NCBI GenBank assembly: GCA_017479035.1
Contig: JAFVCR010000020.1
Location: 1-21,029, forward strand
DNA length: 21,029 nt
Direction of reading: 5' to 3'
DNA from: Kiritimatiellia bacterium
Lineage (GTDB): Bacteria > Verrucomicrobiota > Kiritimatiellia > RFP12 > UBA1067
Shown here: one piece after another, positions 13,457 through 20,912 of the stretch
Layout: each line of letters begins with the position of its first letter
How positions within the stretch are numbered: the stretch's first letter is position 1
Program-made: the position numbers and the translations under genes
Notes under the pieces: generated by a model
The model's input: the letters and a program-made list of their open reading frames with translations, nothing else
Databases searched by the model: none
What the model was told of the DNA's origin: nothing

Positions 13457-14383
13457 ATGAAGTTCCGTGCGGAGACAAACGCAGACGTTGATGATTTGAA
13501 CCGCAAATACGGCGCGCCGGGGCGCATCGTATTCACGCCGTCGCCCACGGGTTTCCCCATCGTGGCGATGGCGTGCCAATACGGCAGCGTGCGGCTTTCG
13601 CTGTATGGCGCGCACGTTCTCGACTACCGCCCCACCGGGCACGCGCCGGTGCTGTTCATGTCGAAAGCCACAAATCTCGCGCCGGGGACGGCTATACGCG
13701 GCGGCATACCCGTGTGCTGGCCGTGGTTTGGACGTTGCGGCGAGCCGGGCAGCGGCGCGCACGGCTTTGCCCGCAAAAGCGCATGGCAGGTGACGGGCAC
13801 GGAGTATTCGGAGGAGGAATCCACCATTCGTCTGCGTCTCGTCTCAACGGACGAAACGCGCAAACTCTGGCCGCACGACTTCGTTCTGGACTACACGCTC
13901 ACGCTTTCCATGAAGCTCACGCTCTCGCTAAAGACCTCCAACACGGGCGCGGATGCGTTCTCCATAACGGAGGGTTTCCATCCCTATTTCCGCGTGATGG
14001 AGCGCGACCACGTCACCGTGCGCGGCCTTGACGGATGCGAGTTCTGCGATGCGCGCGTTACCGATGTTGCCGACCGCACATGGACTGGCGACTTGCGCGT
14101 AACCGATGCGTTCGACCACGTCTTCACCACGCACAAGAACGAGTTTGCCCTCCTCGATCCGGATCTCAAACGCGCCATTGCAATGGTGAGCCTCCACAAC
14201 AAGAAACTGATCGTGTGGAATCCCGGCCCAGTGAAAGAAGGAGACTTCGAGAATCTCGCGCCGGACGAATACAGGAACTTCGTGTGCGTGGAACCGGCCA
14301 CGCTCTTCCGCCCCGACGCGATAACAATCCCCCCCGGCCAGACGCACGAACTGATCGCCGCGATACAATCGGTGGCGGAGTAG
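13457..14383 (+). CDS. D-hexose-6-phosphate mutarotase (YeaD family aldose epimerase)
   Basis: Interconverts the alpha and beta anomers of hexose 6-phosphates such as glucose 6-phosphate. 308 residues, full family length. Seen: RGGIPVCWPWFG (81-92), HGFAR (102-106), EGFHPYFRV (172-180) with the catalytic-type His175, VWNPGP (253-258), and DEYRNFVCVEP (270-280) with the general-base-type Glu279. The ATG at 13457 is preceded by an excellent AAAGGAGG site (13445-13452) that overlaps the stop region of the EF-hand gene, so the two are probably co-transcribed. Confidence 0.94.
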   Translation: MKFRAETNADVDDLNRKYGAPGRIVFTPSPTGFPIVAMACQYGSVRLSLYGAHVLDYRPTGHAPVLFMSKATNLAPGTAIRGGIPVCWPWFGRCGEPGSGAHGFARKSAWQVTGTEYSEEESTIRLRLVSTDETRKLWPHDFVLDYTLTLSMKLTLSLKTSNTGADAFSITEGFHPYFRVMERDHVTVRGLDGCEFCDARVTDVADRTWTGDLRVTDAFDHVFTTHKNEFALLDPDLKRAIAMVSLHNKKLIVWNPGPVKEGDFENLAPDEYRNFVCVEPATLFRPDAITIPPGQTHELIAAIQSVAE

Positions 14384-14486
14384 AGAAAGAAAAATTTTCC
14401 GCGTAGACGTGTCAGAACGGGTGGCGGAGGAGTCCTTACTCGATGCCCGGCAATGGAGCGCGGGCGGAAAAGAAACGAGGAAAACA

Positions 14487-15002
14487 ATGAAAGCAAATAA
14501 AACGATTCTGGCGATTGTCGCAGGTGCGATGTGCGCGATCACGGCTGTTGCAGCGCCGCATGGCGGCCCTGGCGGTGGGCATGGAGGCGGGCATGGCGGG
14601 CACGGTGCGCCTGCAATACATCACGGCGGTGGCCCTCGCGGAGGCGGGCCTGCGGTGCATCATGGCGGCGGCCCTCGCCCCGCAGTGCATCATGGCGGCC
14701 CTCGCGGCGGCGGCCCCGCAATCCACCATGTAGCACCTCCGCCTCCCCTCCATCATCACAGAGGCTACGATTGGGGTTGGGGCATCGGCAAGATTTTGGC
14801 GGACACTCTCTACGTTTGGGACAACTACTACTATTACAACGGCTGCTACTATTCGGGCACCTATCCCTACGGCACGGTGATGGTCACTCCTCCAGTGGTA
14901 GTGGCACCGCCGGTAGTGACGCAGCCCGTGGTGGCTCCTGCTCCTGTAGTGGCACCTGCTCCCGTGGTTGTGCCTCCACCGGTTCATATCCGCCGCTGGT
15001 GA
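14487..15002 (+). CDS. Secreted His/Gly-, Tyr- and Pro/Val-rich low-complexity protein
   Basis: A 171-residue protein with a signal peptide (1-23, ending AVAA-P). The mature part has three zones. Residues 24-91 are His/Gly repeats (GGGHGG, AVHHGGGPR, AIHH) with about 15 histidines. Residues 94-128 are aromatic (YDWGWGIGK, then NYYYYNGCYY). Residues 131-167 are Pro/Val repeats (PPVVVAPPVV, APAPVV). The family is not recognised; this composition recalls surface or metal-binding low-complexity proteins, but function is unknown. The ATG at 14487 was chosen over the in-frame ATG at 14409 because it opens the signal peptide and has GAGG 6 bases upstream. The stop overlaps the coaB start (TGATG), so the two genes are coupled. 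No clear promoter is seen in the 103-bp gap upstream. Confidence 0.82.
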   Translation: MKANKTILAIVAGAMCAITAVAAPHGGPGGGHGGGHGGHGAPAIHHGGGPRGGGPAVHHGGGPRPAVHHGGPRGGGPAIHHVAPPPPLHHHRGYDWGWGIGKILADTLYVWDNYYYYNGCYYSGTYPYGTVMVTPPVVVAPPVVTQPVVAPAPVVAPAPVVVPPPVHIRRW

Positions 15003-15676
15003 TGCGCTTCATCGTCACCGCAGGGCCTACGAGGGAATACCTCGATCCGGTCAGATACCTGTCAAACCCGTCCAGTGGTTTGACGGGTTTTGCCGTTGCG
15101 CGCGCGGCCTTGCGCGCCGGACATGAAGCGATACTCGTGGCCGGGCCGGGCGTGGTCTGCAAAACGCCGCACGGGCTTTTGCGCTTTGATGTAGTCTCCG
15201 CACGCGATATGTGTAGGCAGGTATTGCACCTCCTTTCTCAAGCGCAGAACGATGGCGTGCGGACGGCTCTTGTGATGACAGCCGCCGTGGCAGACTGGCG
15301 CCCCGCAGAACGCTTCCCCGAAAAAATGAAAAAATCTCCCTCCATGCAGGAGATGACGCTGCGCCTTGTGCGCAATCCCGACATCCTCATGGAGGTAGCC
15401 AAATCCTTTAGCGAGTGGCGCGGCCTTGTGCGCATCGGCTTTGCCGCAGAAACGGGCGATCCGTCCGCCGAAGCGGTGCGCAAATGCAAAGACAAGCACC
15501 TTGACATGGTAGTGGGCAACGATGTGACCGCATCAGGATGCGGTTTCGGCACGCGGACGAACAAGGTGGTTTTCGCTTTTCCCGACGGCCGCATCGAATC
15601 ATTGCCGATGCTCTCGAAGGCTGCTCTTGCAAACAGGATCGTTAAACGTTTTGCAGGTAATGCACATGGCAAATGA
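15002..15676 (+). CDS. coaB: Phosphopantothenate--cysteine ligase CoaB, stand-alone
   Basis: CoaB joins 4'-phosphopantothenate to cysteine with a nucleotide triphosphate in coenzyme A synthesis. Most bacteria fuse it to the CoaC decarboxylase (about 400 residues); this 224-residue protein is CoaB alone. Seen: TAGPTREYLDPVRYLSN (6-22), SSGLTG (24-29), AAVADWRP (94-101), KMKK (108-111) matching the substrate-binding lysines, GFAAETGD (146-153) and VGND (171-174). CoaC must lie elsewhere. The start codon shares one base with the stop of the His-rich gene, and the end overlaps maf by 11 bp. Confidence 0.9.
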   Translation: MRFIVTAGPTREYLDPVRYLSNPSSGLTGFAVARAALRAGHEAILVAGPGVVCKTPHGLLRFDVVSARDMCRQVLHLLSQAQNDGVRTALVMTAAVADWRPAERFPEKMKKSPSMQEMTLRLVRNPDILMEVAKSFSEWRGLVRIGFAAETGDPSAEAVRKCKDKHLDMVVGNDVTASGCGFGTRTNKVVFAFPDGRIESLPMLSKAALANRIVKRFAGNAHGK

Positions 15677-16220
15677 AGTTCTTGTTCTCGCGTCGGCATC
15701 GCCCAGGCGCGCCAAAATTCTCGCAGGAATGGGGTATCGTTTCCGCATAGTCAAGACTTCGGCGCACGAAATTTCCCTGCCGCGCGAACCGCAGAGAACG
15801 GTGGTGGAAAACGCAATGCTGAAGTTGCACGCCGCCGGCGCACAACCTCTGCCCGTCCTTGCCGCCGATACCATCGTATGGTTTGACGGACGCATATTCG
15901 GCAAGCCGCGCGATATTGCCGAAGCGCATGACTTCCTGCGCACGCTAGGCGGGAACGTACACACCGTCTTTACCGGGCTTGCTTTCGGCTCGCCAGACGG
16001 GATAAAAACCGCATGCGTGGAATCGCACGTGAAATTCCGCCAGCTCTCCGATGTTGAAATTGCCGATTATATCGCCGCAGTCCATCCTCTGGATCGCGCC
16101 GGCGCATACGACATCGATGAATCCGGCGACCGCATCGTGGAATCATACGATGGCTCATACGAAAACATCATGGGTCTGCCAATCGAACCCGTCAGAACCT
16201 GGCTGGAGAACCTTCCATGA
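15666..16220 (+). CDS. maf: Maf family nucleoside triphosphate pyrophosphatase
   Basis: Maf proteins hydrolyse non-canonical or pyrimidine NTPs to the monophosphate. The 184 residues are the usual length. Seen: LASASPRRAKIL (8-19), AADTIVWF (66-73), FGKP (78-81), HTVFTGLAF (99-107), DRAGAYDID (143-151) and the closing SYENIMGLPI (164-173). The DRAGAY segment fits the dTTP/UTP pyrophosphatase (YhdE-like) group. The ATG at 15666 gives the standard N-terminus; an ATG two codons earlier is too close to the AGG ribosome site. The stop overlaps the nth start by 4 bp (ATGA). Confidence 0.93.
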   Translation: MANEVLVLASASPRRAKILAGMGYRFRIVKTSAHEISLPREPQRTVVENAMLKLHAAGAQPLPVLAADTIVWFDGRIFGKPRDIAEAHDFLRTLGGNVHTVFTGLAFGSPDGIKTACVESHVKFRQLSDVEIADYIAAVHPLDRAGAYDIDESGDRIVESYDGSYENIMGLPIEPVRTWLENLP

Positions 16221-16861
16221 CGATTGCCGACATCCCCGCCGTAGATCGCATACTGAAGCGCGACTTCGCCGCAAATCCATCTCCAATTATCGAACTCATC
16301 GAAGCGCAAACCCGCGATCCGTTCTGCGTGCTGGTGGGCACCATTCTTTCCGCACGCACCAAAGACGCTTGCACGGCCGGTGCGGTAAAACGCCTTTTCG
16401 CCGTTGCAACCACGCCTTGCGAACTTGAGAAAATCCCTGTGGAGGAACTCGAAAAGTTGATATATCCCGTGGGCTTCTACCGCGAAAAAGCCCGCCATCT
16501 GCACGCGTTGCCCGGCGTTCTGCGCGAGAAATTCGGCGGCGTATTGCCCAAAACCGTGGAGGAACTTTGCGAACTTCCCGGAGTGGGCCGCAAAACCGCA
16601 AATCTAACCGTGGCGGTGGGTTTCGATCTGCCCGCCGTATGCGTAGATGTACATGTCCACAGAATTTCCAACCGTCTCGGCCTCGTCTCCACCAAAACGC
16701 CGCTTGAAACCGAAATGGCATTGCGCAAAATCCTCCCCGTAAAGTATTGGAAGACGTGGAATAGCCATCTTGTGAGTTTCGGCCAGCGGCGGTGCTCTCC
16801 GCGCAACCCAAAATGCACCGCCTGCCCGATAGCCCGTTATTGCCCCTCATGCTCTGCATGA
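16217..16861 (+). CDS. nth: Endonuclease III (DNA glycosylase/AP lyase)
   Basis: Removes oxidised pyrimidines from DNA and cleaves abasic sites in base excision repair. 214 residues. Seen: LVGTILSARTKD (39-50), the helix-hairpin-helix LPGVGRKTAN (120-129) with catalytic Lys126, VDVHVHRISNRLGL (143-156) with catalytic Asp144 at the same 18-residue spacing as in E. coli, and the [4Fe-4S] ligands C193-x6-C200-x2-C203-x5-C209. E. coli's SAQ(T/A)TD is SARTKD here. It is translationally coupled to maf and is probably the last gene of its operon. Confidence 0.95.
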   Translation: MTIADIPAVDRILKRDFAANPSPIIELIEAQTRDPFCVLVGTILSARTKDACTAGAVKRLFAVATTPCELEKIPVEELEKLIYPVGFYREKARHLHALPGVLREKFGGVLPKTVEELCELPGVGRKTANLTVAVGFDLPAVCVDVHVHRISNRLGLVSTKTPLETEMALRKILPVKYWKTWNSHLVSFGQRRCSPRNPKCTACPIARYCPSCSA

Positions 16862-16939
16862 CAAGTGCGTTATAAACGGCAAAATCCCGGCAATATCCGC
16901 AAAATAACGCAAATATCATGCTTTCTGGAGCACTGCACA

Positions 16940-16974
16940 AATCGGTGTCAGAGGCTCCGCTTCCTACACCGATT
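16940..16974. repeat. Small inverted repeat upstream of the rplY promoter
   Basis: AATCGGTGT (16940-16948) and ACACCGATT (16966-16974) form a 9-bp stem with a 17-base loop. No T-run follows, so it is not a standard intrinsic terminator. It sits between nth and the rplY promoter. Confidence 0.45.
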
Positions 16975-17003
16975 CCGGGTTAGGGACGGCATATATTTTA
17001 TTG

Positions 17004-17032
17004 TTGTAATGGCGGTGCAAATTTGGTATAAT
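17004..17032 (+). promoter_or_regulatory. Promoter of the translation gene cluster
   Basis: -35 TTGTAA (17004-17009), 17-bp spacer, TGG and -10 TATAAT (17027-17032). The predicted start near 17039 leaves a leader of about 57 nt before the rplY ATG. Confidence 0.75.
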
Positions 17033-17095
17033 TTCACTTTCATGTTGCCGAGGGTAGAGCCGGGTGGTTCGAGAGCAGGCAAAGAAAAGGACAAA

Positions 17096-17725
17096 ATGGA
17101 TCAAGTCAAGTTCAAGGCGGAAGTCCGTACCGAAAAGGGCACGGGCGCAGTCCGCAGGCTTCGGAAGACCGGCAAGGTTCCCGGAAGCATAATGAAAATG
17201 GACAAGGGCGGGATCGAACTTATCAAGTTCGACGAGCACGAGTTCCTGATGGCGATGCGCGGCCACACTAGCAAGCAGTTGCTGGTCACGCTGGATATGA
17301 ATGGTACCGAGGTTCCGGCGCTGATGCGTGAGATGCAGAACGACGTCCTGGCGGGTACTCCAATACACGTGGACTTCAGCGAGGTGTCGCTGACGCGCAA
17401 GGTGCGCGTCACGGTGCCGCTCGTCCTTGCGGGCGAGCCTGTGGGCGTGAAGATAGGCGGAGGCGTTTTGGAGCAGGTGCTGCGCAACGTCGAAGTCGAA
17501 TGTCTGCCTACGGACATTGCGGAGAAGTTTACCGTCGATGTGTCCTCGCTTGGGCTTGACCAGACGTTTTTCGTGCGCGATTTGCAGTTGGGCGAGAAGT
17601 ATACGCTCGCGACGCGTGGCGAACTTGCGTTGGCGGTCGTGAAAGCACCGGAAGGTGCCGAAGGTGCGGCGGCAGGCGGTGAAGCCCCCGAGGTAATCAA
17701 GAAGGGCAAGGAAGAGAAGAAATAA
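17096..17725 (+). CDS. rplY: Ribosomal protein bL25 (CTC/TL5 type)
   Basis: bL25 binds 5S rRNA in the large subunit. At 209 residues this is the long CTC/TL5 form: an N-terminal 5S-binding domain (FKAEVRTEKGTGAVRRLRKTGKVPGSI, residues 5-31) followed by the TL5 beta domain (HVDFSEVSL, VPLVLAGEPVGVKIGGGVLE, LPTDIAEKFTVDVSSL), with a charged Ala/Gly/Lys tail. One oddity: the segment after the arginine-rich helix reads PGSIMKMDKG, where bL25 usually has PAVLYG-type sequence. The ATG at 17096 was chosen because family members begin a few residues before KAEVRTE and AAAGG lies just upstream; an in-frame ATG at 17042 is almost at the predicted transcription start. First gene of the cluster. Confidence 0.93.
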   Translation: MDQVKFKAEVRTEKGTGAVRRLRKTGKVPGSIMKMDKGGIELIKFDEHEFLMAMRGHTSKQLLVTLDMNGTEVPALMREMQNDVLAGTPIHVDFSEVSLTRKVRVTVPLVLAGEPVGVKIGGGVLEQVLRNVEVECLPTDIAEKFTVDVSSLGLDQTFFVRDLQLGEKYTLATRGELALAVVKAPEGAEGAAAGGEAPEVIKKGKEEKK

Positions 17726-17729
17726 GCGG

Positions 17730-17756
17730 CTCTTTCAGACGGAGGCGTCTGAAGAG
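17730..17756 (+). other. Hairpin in the rplY-pth gap
   Basis: CTCTTTCAGACG (17730-17741), loop GAGG, CGTCTGAAGAG (17746-17756), with one bulged T. The 3' arm overlaps the first bases of GAGGG (17754-17758), the likely pth ribosome site 9 bases before its ATG. There is no T-run, so it is not a terminator. It may moderate pth translation or mark a processing site. Confidence 0.5.
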
Positions 17757-17767
17757 GGAACTTTACA

Positions 17768-18376
17768 ATGAAGGTGATTGCAGGTTTGGGGAATCCTGGC
17801 GCGGAATACGCCGGCACTCCGCACTCCATCGGCTTTGAAGTGGCCGATAGGGTGGCGGCGGCGGCGGGGGCGCAGTGGAGCGCGAAGAGCGCGTTCGAGT
17901 GCGTCTGGGCACAGGGGTTTCTTGGCGGCGAGAAGATCGTGGTCGTAAAACCCATGACCTACATGAACCTCAGCGGCAAAGCGGTTGCGCCAGTGTTGCG
18001 TTATTCAAATGCGTCCGTGGACGACTTGATAGTGGTTTCGGACGACATTGATCTGTCCCTAGGCAGGATCAGAATACGCAAGGGTGGCTCGGCCGGCGGG
18101 CATAACGGGCTCAAGAGCATCATCGCATCCATTGGAACGGAGGATTTCCTGCGTGTAAAGGTGGGCGTGGGGCGCGACGGGAGAAATCGCGGCAATGTGA
18201 TTTCGCACGTCCTTGGCAAGTTCGATGCCGCAAGACGCAAGATAGCCGACGAAGCCGCTGACGAAGCGGCGAAGGCTGTGGAGTTCCTGCTTTCAAACCC
18301 TGTCGATAACGCCATGAACCGGTTCAACGGCTTTGTAGCACCAAGTGCGCAGGCTGCGGACGAACAAGGAATTTAA
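17768..18376 (+). CDS. pth: Peptidyl-tRNA hydrolase
   Basis: Releases tRNA from peptidyl-tRNA that drops off stalled ribosomes. 202 residues, normal length. All active-site residues are present, shifted by one from E. coli: Asn9 (GLGNPG), catalytic His19 (GTPHSIGF), Asn67 (MTYMNLSG), Asp92 (SDDIDL) and Asn113 (GGHNGLKS). GTPHSIGF replaces the common GTRHNIGF. The gene follows rplY after 42 bp, a very common neighbour pair, and ends 1 bp before rpsF. Confidence 0.96.
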   Translation: MKVIAGLGNPGAEYAGTPHSIGFEVADRVAAAAGAQWSAKSAFECVWAQGFLGGEKIVVVKPMTYMNLSGKAVAPVLRYSNASVDDLIVVSDDIDLSLGRIRIRKGGSAGGHNGLKSIIASIGTEDFLRVKVGVGRDGRNRGNVISHVLGKFDAARRKIADEAADEAAKAVEFLLSNPVDNAMNRFNGFVAPSAQAADEQGI

Positions 18377-18377
18377 C

Positions 18378-18770
18378 ATGAAAACATACGAAGGTCTCTA
18401 CATTTTCGCGGGTGTCGCGAAAGATGAAATCCTCGAGACGTCGCTCGCAAAGGCGTTGGCGGAAGTCACGCGCCTGGGCGGCAATGTGATCTCGCAGGAA
18501 GTGCAGGGCAAGCGCACGTTTGCGCGGCCCATGAAGAAGAAGGACAGCGGCACCTACGTGGCGGTGCGTTTCGAGCTTGACCCCTCCAAGGTGGCCGAAC
18601 TCGTAAAGCGCTATCGCCTTGTGGAAGAGGTGTTCCGCGTGCGGATACTTGCGGTGGACGAAAGGCTCGAGGCGAAACTCGCCGAGCAGAAAAACGCCGC
18701 AGCCCGCCGCGAGGCCGCAAAAGCCTTGCGAAACGCGGCGAACGCCCCCGCCGAGACTCCAACAGAATGA
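18378..18770 (+). CDS. rpsF: Ribosomal protein bS6
   Basis: bS6 binds 16S rRNA in the small-subunit platform together with bS18. 130 residues. Seen: MKTYEGLYIF at the N-terminus, ARPMKKKDSGTYVAVRFEL in the middle (49-67), and the RLVEEVFRVRILAVDE strand-helix region. A charged Ala-rich tail of about 25 residues follows, commonly variable in this family. The ATG at 18378 has AAGGA 7 bases upstream; a longer in-frame reading from 18345 overlaps pth and is not needed. Confidence 0.95.
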   Translation: MKTYEGLYIFAGVAKDEILETSLAKALAEVTRLGGNVISQEVQGKRTFARPMKKKDSGTYVAVRFELDPSKVAELVKRYRLVEEVFRVRILAVDERLEAKLAEQKNAAARREAAKALRNAANAPAETPTE

Positions 18771-18811
18771 TACACGTCCCGACGGTTGGATAGAGAGTCG
18801 AGAGTTGCAAG

Positions 18812-19231
18812 ATGCCGTCTTACAACAAGGTAATAGTGATGGGAAACCTCACGCGCGATCCGGATGTTCGCAGTGTGGGGGTGAATGCCGTAAAGGTGTG
18901 CAGATTCGTCCTGGCGCTCAACGAACGCCGCCGCGACCGCAATGGTGCGTTGGTGGATTTCCCTACGTTCGTGGAGGTCGATGCATGGGACAAATTGGCG
19001 GAACTGTGCGGGCAGTATCTGCGCAAGGGCCGGGCGGCTCTTGTGGAGGGGCGCCTGCAGATGGATACTTGGGAGAAAGACGGGCAGAAGCACCAGAAAC
19101 TCAAAATCCGCGCCGTGACGGTGAAGTTCATGCCGGAACCGGCTCCGAACAAGAGCCGCCTCACCGGCGAGTTCATTCCGCAGGAAGGCGATGCGTTTTC
19201 CGAAATGGACGACGTTTCGCAAATGTTCTGA
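18812..19231 (+). CDS. ssb: Single-stranded DNA-binding protein
   Basis: SSB coats single-stranded DNA in replication and repair. 139 residues: an OB fold with NKVIVMGNLTRDPDVR (5-20), FVLALNER (32-39), FVEVDAWDKLAE (53-64), YLRKGRAALVEGRL (69-82) and DTWEKDGQKH (85-94). The C-terminal tail normally ends in an acidic DDDIPF-type peptide that recruits partner proteins. Here it is short and ends MDDVSQMF, keeping the acidic pair and final Phe but lacking the Ile-Pro. It lies between rpsF and rpsR, the conserved order. Confidence 0.95.
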   Translation: MPSYNKVIVMGNLTRDPDVRSVGVNAVKVCRFVLALNERRRDRNGALVDFPTFVEVDAWDKLAELCGQYLRKGRAALVEGRLQMDTWEKDGQKHQKLKIRAVTVKFMPEPAPNKSRLTGEFIPQEGDAFSEMDDVSQMF

Positions 19232-19261
19232 TTCATAAAAAGCAAACAAGGATTTGACAAA

Positions 19262-19498
19262 ATGGCAAACCAGAGAAGAGAGCGTTCCGACGCGGGCGAT
19301 CGCGAGTTTTCCTCGCGCCGCCGCCCCGCGATCCCCGTGAACGACAAGATAGACCTCAACGATATTGAAGTATTGCGCCGCTATGTGACGGAATACGGCA
19401 AGATCATCCCCGCGCGCGTTACCGGCGTAACCGCCATGCAGCAGCGCGCAATCAAGAAGGGCGTGCGCCGCGCCCGCAACATGGGCCTCCTCGCCTGA
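19262..19498 (+). CDS. rpsR: Ribosomal protein bS18
   Basis: bS18 pairs with bS6 in the small subunit. 78 residues, with the core NDKIDLNDIEVLRRYVTEYG (27-46), KIIPARVTGV and the basic MQQRAIKKGVRRARNMGLL C-terminus. It lacks the N-terminal cysteines of the zinc-binding (C+) form. AAGGA precedes the ATG. Confidence 0.97.
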   Translation: MANQRRERSDAGDREFSSRRRPAIPVNDKIDLNDIEVLRRYVTEYGKIIPARVTGVTAMQQRAIKKGVRRARNMGLLA

Positions 19499-19515
19499 TC
19501 GAAAGGACCTGCAAA

Positions 19516-19989
19516 ATGACAGAAGTGCTTTTGATGGCCGATGTTAAGAAACTCGGCAAGGCTGGCGAAGTCGTAAAAGTTGCGCCTGGATACGCGCGCA
19601 ACATGCTCTTCCCGCAGGATCTCGCGGCACCCGTGACGGAGGCTGCGCGCCGCCGCCTCGCAAAGCTCGAGGCCGAACGCGCGAAAGTCCGCGAAGAAAA
19701 GCGCAAGGAGGCGCTTGCAATCGCGGATCGGCTCAAGGACGTTTCGCTCACGGTCAGCGCACCCACGGTGGACGGCACGCGTCTTTACGGTTCGGTGAAC
19801 GTAACCGATCTCGTGGCGGCGATAGAGGCCAACCGCGGCGTGAAACTTTCGCGTCACCAGATCAACCTCCCCGACCAGCTCAAGGAAATCGGCACCTACG
19901 AGGCCAAGATCGACCTCGGCAGCGGCATAACCGTGCCTTTCAAGGTGTGGATCGTGGAAGAGGCCAAGGCCGAAGGCGCGGAAGCCTAA
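19516..19989 (+). CDS. rplI: Ribosomal protein bL9
   Basis: bL9 lies at the base of the L1 stalk in the large subunit. 157 residues: N-terminal domain EVLLMADVKKLGKAGEVVKV (3-22) with APGYARNMLFPQ, a long charged helix (45-70) and a C-terminal domain (VDGTRLYGSVNVTDL and INLPDQLKEIGTYEAKIDL). The ATG at 19516 has AAGGA upstream. It follows rpsR as in most bacteria. Confidence 0.97.
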   Translation: MTEVLLMADVKKLGKAGEVVKVAPGYARNMLFPQDLAAPVTEAARRRLAKLEAERAKVREEKRKEALAIADRLKDVSLTVSAPTVDGTRLYGSVNVTDLVAAIEANRGVKLSRHQINLPDQLKEIGTYEAKIDLGSGITVPFKVWIVEEAKAEGAEA

Positions 19990-20017
19990 TTGCGGTAGAT
20001 AGAAAAGGATCATCCAA

Positions 20018-20887
20018 ATGTCTATCGTGTTAGGCCTTCCCAAAGGAAGCCTCCAGGATTCCACGTTTGCGCTGTTCAAGCGGGCCGGTTTCAACGTGAC
20101 GTGTTCGTCGCGTTCGTACACGCCCGTCATCGACGACAAGGAAATCAAATGCCGGCTCCTGCGCCCGCAGGAGATGAGCCGCTATGTGGAGCTAGGCCTC
20201 CTCGACGCGGGCATCTGCGGCTACGATTGGGTCTTCGAGAACGGCAGCGACGTGCAGGAAATCTGCGAACTCGCCTATTCCAAGGCTACGTCCAATCCGG
20301 TGCGCTGGGTGTTGGCGGTTCCTGAAACCTCCCCCATCCAGAAGGTGGCGGATCTTGAAGGCAAGCGAATCTCCACCGAGGCCATCGGCCTCACGAAGCG
20401 CTACCTCAAGGAAAACGGCGTGAATGCGGACGTGGAGTTCTCGTGGGGCGCGACGGAAGTCAAAGCTCCCGAACTCGTCGATGCAATCGTCGATCTCACA
20501 GAGACGGGATCGTCGCTGCGCGCAAACAAACTGCGCATCGTCGATACGATTCTCACTTCAACCACGCGTTTCATAGCGAACAAGGCGGCTTGGGCGGATC
20601 CCGCAAAACGGGCGAAGCTCGAACAGCTCAAGATGCTCCTCACCGGGGCTCTTGCCGCGCAGAACCGCGTGCTGCTGAAGGTGAACGCCCCGGCCGCGAA
20701 ACTCGATGCGATAGTCGCGCTACTGCCTGCGCTCCATGCGCCTACCGTGAACACTCTCCGCGATTCGGACTGGTTTGCGGTGGAGACCGTTGTGGACGAG
20801 AGCGCGGTGCGCGATCTCATCCCGCAGCTCACCGCCGCCGGCGGAACGGGCATCATCGAACTTGCGTTGAACAAGGTCATTTTCTGA
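20018..20887 (+). CDS. hisG: ATP phosphoribosyltransferase HisG, long form
   Basis: Catalyses the first step of histidine synthesis (ATP plus PRPP). 289 residues is the long, HisZ-independent form, with a C-terminal regulatory domain (NAPAAKLDAIVALLPALHAPTVN and VVDESAVRDLIPQLTAAGGTGI). Seen in the catalytic part: LGLPKGSLQ (5-13), GLLDAGICGYDW (residues about 64-75) and the PRPP loop DLTETGSSLRANKL. It sits directly after rplI (28 bp) with AAGGA before the ATG; no other his genes are in the window. Feedback inhibition by histidine is usual for this form. Confidence 0.96.
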   Translation: MSIVLGLPKGSLQDSTFALFKRAGFNVTCSSRSYTPVIDDKEIKCRLLRPQEMSRYVELGLLDAGICGYDWVFENGSDVQEICELAYSKATSNPVRWVLAVPETSPIQKVADLEGKRISTEAIGLTKRYLKENGVNADVEFSWGATEVKAPELVDAIVDLTETGSSLRANKLRIVDTILTSTTRFIANKAAWADPAKRAKLEQLKMLLTGALAAQNRVLLKVNAPAAKLDAIVALLPALHAPTVNTLRDSDWFAVETVVDESAVRDLIPQLTAAGGTGIIELALNKVIF

Positions 20888-20912
20888 AACTCTAATTCCA
20901 AGGAGGTCCCAG

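Noticed and set aside
12643..13560. 305-codon open frame antisense to the EF-hand gene and mutarotase
   Set aside because: It overlaps two supported genes and its composition reflects reverse-strand codon bias.
16862..17003. tRNA or riboswitch before rplY
   Set aside because: No cloverleaf, CCA end or known riboswitch core was found; only the 9-bp inverted repeat stands out.
17042..17095. Upstream in-frame ATG as the rplY start
   Set aside because: It lies 3-5 bases from the predicted transcription start and adds 18 residues not found before the bL25 domain.
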